Source of the DNA: Acidobacteriaceae bacterium
GTDB taxonomy: Bacteria > Acidobacteriota > Terriglobia > Bryobacterales > Bryobacteraceae
Assembly (NCBI GenBank): GCA_019245255.1
Contig: JAFARV010000580.1
Coordinates: 1-11,431, forward strand
Direction of reading: 5' to 3'
Length of the DNA: 11,431 nt
Numbering within the stretch: position 1 is the stretch's first letter; the number at the start of each line of letters is the position of its first letter. A program made the position numbers and the translations under genes. The notes below the pieces were generated by a model. That model saw only the letters and a list, made by a program, of their open reading frames with translations. It was not told where the DNA came from and ran no database searches. Positions 6,390 to 11,431 of this stretch are shown here, piece after piece.

Positions 6390-7022
6390 ATGGACATCAT
6401 CGGTGATCGAAAGTTCGTTGAAGTGCCGGGCGGAAGGACGCATGAGCTTCCCCCTCTGCTCGTAAAGACTGCACCCGAGGTTAAGCGCCTCGACAAGATG
6501 ATGTGCATTGCGAACGAGATTATCGAGCAGGAGGACATGGTCCCCTGGACCACGAACGATGTCGTCGTCGACGAAGAGTGCCTGGAGCGCCGCAAAATGG
6601 ATCTGGCGCTGAACCTGGTCGACCAGTACTTGGGCGTCCTCACACACTGGCGCTGGGGTGATGCGGTCATCGATTGGATCCGTCAGTGTGAAATCACCTT
6701 TGGCGGCCGTCTGGAACTTCGCAATCTCCTCCGCAGTGACCTCTGGCCGCATGCCGGGCGCAGCAGTTTCGTCACTCTGCTCGAGGACAAGGCAGTCCCC
6801 ACCAAGGGTGTACAACTCGAGAAAGCTGTCGGGCTCCGTCTTGCATTCCGCCAGATGCCGCCCATACGCTGCTGCTCCGATCAGTTTCTGTTCTATCTGA
6901 ATGGTTCTGTTGCGGAGACGGCTTATCGCACCTGGCTGAATACGACTCCGAGCCCTATCGCATCATTCCCTCCGGAGCGCTTCATGTTCCAGGTCGTTAA
7001 TCTCTCGGTCGACGTTCATTAA
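6390..7022 (+). CDS. Conserved-looking soluble protein of unknown function, 210 aa
   Basis: I do not recognise this protein. It is soluble, without signal peptide or membrane segments, and mixed helix/strand with many acidic and tryptophan residues. Visible features are an N-terminal strand-rich start (MDIIGDRKFVEVPGG), an acidic helical part (about 30-50), a WRWGDAVIDWIRQC helix (87-100), adjacent cysteines at 161-162, and a C-terminal PPERFMFQVVNL. Third-position codon bias is strongly GC-type in this frame over the whole length, which argues for a real gene over the open frame on the opposite strand (6357-6815). A GAGGG at 6379-6383 lies 6 nt before the ATG, and an in-frame stop at 6351 leaves no longer start. 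A promoter candidate is at 6273-6301. It is a lone plus-strand gene between minus-strand neighbours, so it is likely monocistronic and gives no contextual clue to function. Confidence 0.75.
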   Translation: MDIIGDRKFVEVPGGRTHELPPLLVKTAPEVKRLDKMMCIANEIIEQEDMVPWTTNDVVVDEECLERRKMDLALNLVDQYLGVLTHWRWGDAVIDWIRQCEITFGGRLELRNLLRSDLWPHAGRSSFVTLLEDKAVPTKGVQLEKAVGLRLAFRQMPPIRCCSDQFLFYLNGSVAETAYRTWLNTTPSPIASFPPERFMFQVVNLSVDVH

Positions 7023-7040
7023 ACGCCCGTTCGCTCAATA

Positions 7041-7206
7041 GCGGCACAGGCCGCCGGACGCGCCCCCGAGGTAGTACAGGATCCGGCCGGCTACGGATTT
7101 GCAAGCAGTCCGGCGAGTCCGTTGTGCGCGTTTGATGTGCGGGGCGCGCCAAGCGCACAGCCGGATGGTGGCGTCGTGCGCGATGGAACAAGGCCGCGGC
7201 CGTTTT
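7041..7206. other. Hairpin-rich convergent spacer
   Basis: Between the converging genes that end at 7022 and 7218 the sequence holds several inverted repeats: GCGGC-ACAG-GCCGC (7041-7054), CGCCGGAC (7052-7059) with GTCCGGCG (7108-7115), enclosing ATCCG/CGGAT (7081-7085/7094-7098); TGTGCGC (7123-7129) with GCGCACA (7153-7159); and the palindrome GGCCGCGGCC followed by GTTTT (7192-7206). The first starts 19 nt after the plus-strand stop. This could be a bidirectional termination region or a repeat/structured RNA. No protein is evident. Confidence 0.4.
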
Positions 7207-7217
7207 GCGCGGGTTCC

Positions 7218-8294
7218 TCAATACGCGCGCAGGACCGGGACCACGTTTTCACTCGCGTCCAAATTGAAGCAGTAATGGCCGGCTGAATGCTGCCATTCTG
7301 CTGGGACGCCGCTGGCGTCTGCACGCGAGAACTGCCCACACAGACGATAGCTTGTGCCGCGCACGGGACTATATTCGTACATCCTTCCGCTCACGGGGTC
7401 GAAAATGCTGACATCTGCTCCCATTGCCGCTTTCTGTACATCCTGAATGGTGGCGGGCAGCACAAAGCCCTGTCTTTGATTTATCCATCTGATATGCAGT
7501 CCTTGAGCGAGAGAAGACAGATCAAAGAGTCTGCGCCCATCTTGCGAACTGGCGCGCTGAACGCTTGGCGCCCCGATCTGAATAAATCCCACTACAATTC
7601 CTAGGCTCACCATAGCCAGAGCGGCAAAACCAAATGACCGCGTTCGAACTTTCGAGACCTTTTCGCGCTGTAGCGAATCGAGATAGTACGCAAAAACGCC
7701 GCCGGCGATTACCAGCACGGTCAACACCTTGAGAATGAATCTTGTGCTTAAATCGCCGCGCAGGAAATACGCGAGAAATGTGACAACATCCCCGATCACC
7801 GTGCTCGCGGCAATCACCAGCGCAATATAAGTCAGCCACTTTCTTACTGAACTCTCAGCGCGCTCCGGCTGCCGTTCGATGCCGCGTAAAATCCCCCGGC
7901 TTACGAGCACAAACAAGGGAAACGCCACGATGATGCTTGCCATTGCATTAGCCATTTGTCTTGTAACCCATGGCTGATCTACGGAAGTGAACGCCGGATT
8001 CGGGAAACCGCGGTCGATCGCCGTGAATAAGAGAGCACCCAGCTGAATCGTCCAGATTCCCAGCGTGATGAACGCGAGCAGGTAGAAAAAAGCGTCCTTC
8101 GCCGCTTCAATTCGGCCTCCGCCGTTCGGGACCGGCCGTCCGGTTCGCGTTTCATACCAAACCGCGAAGGCCTGGTAAATCCGCTTTTCCGACCAGCCGT
8201 TTTGGTGGAGTAAAGCGACTACGAATTCATCCGAAGCTCCCTGGCTCTTTACGGCATCGATGAACTCGAGCAACGGCCTAGATTCTTCAGGCAT
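7218..8294 (-). CDS. DUF5671-like integral membrane protein with C-terminal extracytoplasmic domain
   Basis: The product is 358 aa. Residues about 5-50 are a small helical domain (LLEFIDAVKSQGASDEFVVALL, then GWSEKRIYQAF) of the kind that precedes DUF5671. The membrane part has five predicted helices, at about 69-91, 117-133, 154-176, 187-204 and 222-242; its first helix, DAFFYLLAFITLGIWTIQLG, is the typical DUF5671 opening. The tail (about 245-358) contains IFDPVSGRMYEYSPVRGTSYRLCGQF and HSAGHYCFNL, resembling the C-terminal DP..G..YEY...Y.LC pattern of bacterial pseudopilins; the two cysteines (319, 342) could form a disulfide outside the membrane. Function is unknown. The ATG at 8292-8294 has no good ribosome-binding site, and an extended -10 promoter candidate lies very close (8305-8313), so a very short leader is possible. 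It follows the DUF4185-like gene after 71 bp. Confidence 0.8.
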   Translation of the reverse strand: MPEESRPLLEFIDAVKSQGASDEFVVALLHQNGWSEKRIYQAFAVWYETRTGRPVPNGGGRIEAAKDAFFYLLAFITLGIWTIQLGALLFTAIDRGFPNPAFTSVDQPWVTRQMANAMASIIVAFPLFVLVSRGILRGIERQPERAESSVRKWLTYIALVIAASTVIGDVVTFLAYFLRGDLSTRFILKVLTVLVIAGGVFAYYLDSLQREKVSKVRTRSFGFAALAMVSLGIVVGFIQIGAPSVQRASSQDGRRLFDLSSLAQGLHIRWINQRQGFVLPATIQDVQKAAMGADVSIFDPVSGRMYEYSPVRGTSYRLCGQFSRADASGVPAEWQHSAGHYCFNLDASENVVPVLRAY

Positions 8295-8304
8295 GCCGCG
8301 CCGC

Positions 8305-8329
8305 AGTATATCAATGCGTGTTCCGGGAA
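8305..8329 (-). promoter_or_regulatory. Candidate extended -10 promoter upstream of the 7218-8294 gene
   Basis: On the minus strand TGATATACT (8305-8313) matches the extended -10 TGnTATAAT at all but one specified position. No good -35 lies 17 nt upstream, but the small palindrome TTCCCGGAA (8321-8329) does. It is only 10 nt from the ATG, so transcripts would be nearly leaderless, in keeping with the absence of a ribosome-binding site. Confidence 0.3.
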
Positions 8330-8365
8330 TCTGCTACATGAATCAGCGGGATCTTCGTTTTGGTC

Positions 8366-9541
8366 TTACTGCCGCGATGCAAGCTGAATCGCGACCAGCC
8401 TTACTTCACTCGAGAACGTTCCCGTTGCACGCGAGTAACTCACATAGATGGTTTGCCCGCCGTTCACATCGTACTCGGGATGCAGATGTGCGTCATAAAC
8501 CGTGCCCTGAACCGGCTTCATCGCCGTGAACACGATGATTTCATCCGACCACGGCCCCTCCGGGTTGGGTGACGTCCGCATCGCTACCTCGTCGGAAAGC
8601 AACTTACTATAGAGCGCAACGTAACGCTGCAGGAAGCGATTCCAATAGACGCTTACAATGCTGGAACCCTCAAAAACAGAGACGGCATCCCCAACCTGCG
8701 ACGACCAATGCCCATCGCCTGCATAGAAGCTCCACGCACCGCGATCCAGTATGTTGACCGGTTCCACTCGTCCCAGCCTGCATCGCTTGTCAGCGCCATC
8801 ATTCGGCACCTGGCATCCGTACGCGTACAGCAAGCCGTTGCTGATCAGCGCCGCTGTGCCGAAACCGGGCTCGCTCTGACTGAACATGAGGTCGGAATGA
8901 CCGCTCACGATCGGCGGATTGAAGTCGGGCCGCTGCGGGGATTTCTGAAAGTTGCTCCAGGTTGCGACCGAGCTACCCACGCTTTGAAAGTTGAAGTCAC
9001 CCGGCCGTGCACTCACCAACATATAGAAGATGAAAGCTTGATTACTCGGCGCATCCACCACCATTGAGGTCGGCCAAAGCGCCCAACGGGCTCCGCATGG
9101 CTGCTCCTGACATACATTTCCGTTGTGAGCCTGATTGTATGCCTGTTCAGCCGGACTCTCGGGAAGAATCATCGTCGGCTCGCCGGCTGAGTCCAGGTGT
9201 TCCTCGAAATCTCCAATACCATTTTGCGCACTCAAATCCGCGGTGAAAGACCATGAATCACTGATGAGAGTCCGATTTTGTGCGTTCGCTTGCGCGAGAA
9301 ACGTGTCGCCGTATAACCAAACAGAGTCACCCTGAAAGAGCGCACTATTCGCGCCATCCCGTCCTACGATATCCGGGTTTGTTGGAATAACGCCCAGATC
9401 CTGAGCACTGACAATCATCACATCTGCAGGAGCATCGTCATCATCACAACTCGATGTAGCACCAACCAAGGCCAGAATTAGTAAGATGCCTGACGCCAGG
9501 CGTAACCATTTCCGTCGCGGGACACGTAACTTTCTCTTCAC
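8366..9541 (-). CDS. Exported DUF4185-like beta-propeller protein, possible lipoprotein
   Basis: The product is 391 aa from a GTG (9539-9541). It opens with a basic n-region (MKRKLRVPRRKWLRL) and a hydrophobic core (about 16-28) ending in GATSSC, followed by four aspartates. Cys32 could be lipidated, though the position three before it is Thr rather than the usual Leu, so ordinary signal peptidase cleavage remains possible. The mature part shows DIVGRDGANSALFQGDSVWLYGDT (58-80), the pattern of DUF4185 proteins related to the five-bladed propeller glycosidases (GH43-like), with repeating strands such as ISNGLLYAYGC, then a block with WNRFLQRYVALYS and TSPNPEGPWSDE. This supports a surface or periplasmic carbohydrate-related role, which is inference; catalytic acids cannot be assigned. 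It follows the SWIM gene after a 76-bp gap and precedes the DUF5671 gene. Confidence 0.8.
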   Translation of the reverse strand: MKRKLRVPRRKWLRLASGILLILALVGATSSCDDDDAPADVMIVSAQDLGVIPTNPDIVGRDGANSALFQGDSVWLYGDTFLAQANAQNRTLISDSWSFTADLSAQNGIGDFEEHLDSAGEPTMILPESPAEQAYNQAHNGNVCQEQPCGARWALWPTSMVVDAPSNQAFIFYMLVSARPGDFNFQSVGSSVATWSNFQKSPQRPDFNPPIVSGHSDLMFSQSEPGFGTAALISNGLLYAYGCQVPNDGADKRCRLGRVEPVNILDRGAWSFYAGDGHWSSQVGDAVSVFEGSSIVSVYWNRFLQRYVALYSKLLSDEVAMRTSPNPEGPWSDEIIVFTAMKPVQGTVYDAHLHPEYDVNGGQTIYVSYSRATGTFSSEVRLVAIQLASRQ

Positions 9542-9617
9542 AGTTTCAAAGTAGAGCCAAATTCGTCCGCCGAGTGTAAGGAAATGTCAGTTCTTCTGCG
9601 GTGCTCACAACTTAGAG

Positions 9618-10487
9618 CTAGACTACTTCTGTCTTTTCGTTCACCGCAAACAACTGTCTCAGCGCCCGGGCTGACGCACCGCGGTAAGCTGGCGTGAGCG
9701 CCTCAAAAAACGGCACTTCACCGGACCAGAAAGGCAGCGCACCCAACCGCTTAAGCAGCGCGGCTTCCACTTCCGGCGCATTCAAGTTCCCGAGCAGCTC
9801 AGGTGGCCGGGGCTTTCCATGCCAGAATTCGTCTGCATCGTCAGGAAGAGGTTCGGGCGCGATCGGAGCAGCTTCGTCAATGGAACTTGCAGCAGCGCCC
9901 AGCAGTTCCAAGAACTCCTCGCGATCCATCCCGCGCATGCGGAAGATCAGAAACGGGTCGCGGTCGAACGCCTCACCGAGTAAGTAATAAACCGCCGCCA
10001 CGTGCTTGCATGGATTCGACCAATCGGGACAGGAACAGCTGGTTGTAAGATCTCCCGCCTTTTCCGGAAAAAGAGAAAACCCGGCTTGTGCAAAGGCCTT
10101 CTCGATGTCGTGCGGCATCTCGCCGGCTAATAGTTTTGCTGCAAAGATCGCCTGTTTTCCAAGTTCCTGCGCGATCTTCTTCCATTGCGCGCCGGTTAGT
10201 GATGCGACCGTAATGCTCACATCGTACGGCGCGGGTCGCGAACCCTGCACCGAAGCCTGCACTATGCCCTTTTCGATCTCAACCTTCAGCACCTGGCCTC
10301 GACGCGCGTAGGAACGTCCACGCTGCAGGCGCCCACCAATCTGAAAGCTTTCGAGAACTTCGATCCAGCGCTTTGCCCACCAGTTCGCGCCAAAGGCTCC
10401 GCGCTGGGATGCCGCCTTAATTCCGCCGATTGCCTCCCGGGGCCCGGAAGTCGGAAAATCTTGCCAATCGCTCCAACGCCTAGGCAT
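9618..10487 (-). CDS. SWIM zinc-finger protein, partner of the SNF2 helicase
   Basis: This is a 289-aa protein with the SWIM zinc-binding motif Cys-x-Cys-x(6)-Cys-x-His (Cys151, Cys153, Cys160, His162 in CSCPDWSNPCKH), a module that binds nucleic acid or protein. The N-terminal part has the FGANWWAKRWIEVLE and GRLQRGRSYARRGQV-type stretch characteristic of bacterial SWIM proteins found next to SNF2 helicases, and VQGSRPAPYDVSI. The C-terminal third is acidic and proline-rich, then helical. It begins at the ATG 10485-10487, sharing its A with the TGA of the upstream helicase gene (TGATG), with GGGGG 5-7 nt before it; a TTG one codon upstream is an alternative. Overlap means translational coupling, and the two proteins most likely work together on DNA or RNA. 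The precise process is not known from sequence. Confidence 0.9.
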   Translation of the reverse strand: MPRRWSDWQDFPTSGPREAIGGIKAASQRGAFGANWWAKRWIEVLESFQIGGRLQRGRSYARRGQVLKVEIEKGIVQASVQGSRPAPYDVSITVASLTGAQWKKIAQELGKQAIFAAKLLAGEMPHDIEKAFAQAGFSLFPEKAGDLTTSCSCPDWSNPCKHVAAVYYLLGEAFDRDPFLIFRMRGMDREEFLELLGAAASSIDEAAPIAPEPLPDDADEFWHGKPRPPELLGNLNAPEVEAALLKRLGALPFWSGEVPFFEALTPAYRGASARALRQLFAVNEKTEVV

Positions 10488-11431
10488 CAATCCCCCACAG
10501 CCGTTCTGTCGAGCGCAAACACGTCCTTTAACTGAGCCGTCGAAAGCTCGGTCAGCCAGGTTTCGCCAGTGCCCACAACATCCGCCGCCACCGCACTCTT
10601 TTTCTCAATCATTGCGTCAATCTTTTCTTCCAGCGTGCCGGCACACACAAATTTATGCACTTGTACGTTCTTCATCTGCCCGATGCGAAGAGCGCGATCC
10701 GTCGCCTGGTTCTCAACCGCCGGATTCCACCACCGGTCGAAGTGAAACACATGGTTCCCACGCGTCAGATTCAAGCCCGTTCCGCCGGCCTTCAAAGAGA
10801 GGATGAAGAATGGAGGTCCGTTTTCCTGCCCCTGAAAGCGCTCGACCATGGCGTCGCGGTGTTTCTTCGGCACGCCTCCGTGCAGGAACAGAGTCTCGCG
10901 CCCGAACGTCTCCTGAAGGTACCGCTGCAGCATTTCTCCCATCTCGGCAAACTGCGTAAAGATCAATGCGCGATCCTCCACTGACAGCGTTTCTTCGAGC
11001 ATCTCACTCAGCCGGGCCATCTTACCCGAACGGCCTGCGAGTGCTGAACTGTCATGTAAAAACTGCGCCGGATGGTTGCAGACCTGCTTTAGTCGCGACA
11101 GAGTCGACAGCACCAGGCCTTTACGTTTGATCCCTTCCGCCGATTCAATTGCCTCAATCGAGTCCTTTGCTACCGCCGCGTAGAGCGATGCCTGCTCCTT
11201 CGTGAGCGTACAGAACACCTTCATCTCGAGCTTCTGCGGGAGGTCCTGAATGATCGATCGATCCGTCTTCACGCGTCGCAGGATAAAAGGCCCGGTGACC
11301 CGCTTCAGGCGCGCCATCGCTTCCGCGTCCTGACCCGTTTGGATCGGCAGATAAAAGTTCCGTTTGAATTCGATGCGCGTTCCGAGCACTCCGGGATTCA
11401 GAAACTCCATCATCGACCAGAGATCGCCAAC
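10487..11431 (-). CDS. SNF2-family helicase/ATPase, C-terminal part, 5' end outside window
   Basis: The frame is open through the right edge; 314 residues are visible, beginning with V-G-D-L-W-S-M-M-E-F-L-N-P-G, a stretch that follows the first RecA domain in SNF2 proteins. The visible part is the linker and the second RecA-like domain: RRVKTDRSIIQDLP, motif IV ALIFTQF (155-161), motif V LSLKAGGTGLNL (211-222) and motif VI QATDRALRIGQ (242-252) with the arginine finger. All helicase motifs that should be here are intact. SNF2 proteins are ATP-driven DNA translocases and usually do not unwind; the bacterial group (HepA/RapA relatives and SWIM-linked proteins) acts on DNA-protein complexes. The Walker A and DEAH motifs lie outside the window. 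It is coupled to the SWIM gene. A defence role (some SNF2 proteins belong to defence operons) is possible but unsupported by the neighbours seen. Confidence 0.95.
   Translation of the reverse strand, partial: VGDLWSMMEFLNPGVLGTRIEFKRNFYLPIQTGQDAEAMARLKRVTGPFILRRVKTDRSIIQDLPQKLEMKVFCTLTKEQASLYAAVAKDSIEAIESAEGIKRKGLVLSTLSRLKQVCNHPAQFLHDSSALAGRSGKMARLSEMLEETLSVEDRALIFTQFAEMGEMLQRYLQETFGRETLFLHGGVPKKHRDAMVERFQGQENGPPFFILSLKAGGTGLNLTRGNHVFHFDRWWNPAVENQATDRALRIGQMKNVQVHKFVCAGTLEEKIDAMIEKKSAVAADVVGTGETWLTELSTAQLKDVFALDRTAVGD

Noticed and set aside
6357..6815. 152-codon open frame on the minus strand opposite the 210-aa gene
   Set aside because: Codon bias, ribosome-binding site and promoter candidate all favour the plus-strand gene; the minus frame is acidic low-quality sequence mirrored from it.
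7192..7206. Intrinsic terminator GGCCGCGGCC + GTTTT
   Set aside because: As a perfect palindrome it leaves no adequate loop, and the T-run is only four bases, so it is kept only as part of the structured spacer.
8708..9067. 119-codon plus-strand open frame within the DUF4185-like gene
   Set aside because: It is antisense to a well-supported coding region and shows no start signal or domain.
10487..11431. SNF2 gene as part of a defence system
   Set aside because: None of the visible neighbours is a nuclease, methylase or other defence gene; the SWIM partner alone does not support it.
1..11431. tRNA, rRNA, CRISPR array, transposon or prophage
   Set aside because: I saw no cloverleaf, no regularly spaced repeats and no transposase, integrase or phage gene.

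Overview
The window most resembles a chromosomal segment from an Acidobacteriota (soil-type) bacterium. The composition is moderately GC-rich. The clues are a short ECF-like sigma factor of the kind common in acidobacteria, a DUF5671 membrane protein with a pseudopilin-like tail, and several secreted proteins of unknown function. This placement is inferred from gene content; no rRNA, tRNA or other phylogenetic marker is present except tsaB. I see no phage, transposon, CRISPR or plasmid gene.

Layout. Positions 1-2085 are on the minus strand: the 5' part of a secreted HEAT-like protein (runs off the left edge), a duplicated beta-rich protein with a suspicious N-terminus, and the sigma factor. 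Positions 2086-2289 are a divergent spacer with a run of short hairpins that looks like a REP-type element. Positions 2290-3771 (plus) hold a small four-helix DMT/SMR-like membrane protein and a membrane-embedded zinc metalloprotease (site-2 protease type) with an N-terminal zinc ribbon. The protease converges on, and overlaps by 49 bp, tsaB (minus), which is translationally coupled (GTGA overlap) to a large secreted glycoside-hydrolase-like protein (DUF5060/DUF4038 type). Positions 6137-6389 are a divergent promoter region for that protein and a 210-aa soluble protein of unknown function (plus, 6390-7022). A hairpin-rich convergent spacer (7023-7217) follows. The remainder (7218-11431) is a minus-strand block read right to left: SNF2 helicase C-terminal part (runs off the right edge), SWIM zinc-finger protein, DUF4185-like secreted or lipoprotein, and DUF5671 membrane protein.

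How the genes work together. Two linkages are strong from the sequence: tsaB with the glycosidase-like gene (overlapping stop/start), and SNF2 with SWIM (TGATG overlap). The SNF2/SWIM pair probably acts together on nucleic acids. tsaB is a housekeeping t6A tRNA-modification gene whose partner here is unrelated in function. No gene longer than about 300 bp of spacer separates any neighbours. I do not find convincing evidence of a wholly new system. The most useful leads are the REP-like hairpins, the probable N-terminal damage in the 438-1418 gene, the unrecognised 210-aa protein and the SNF2-SWIM operon.
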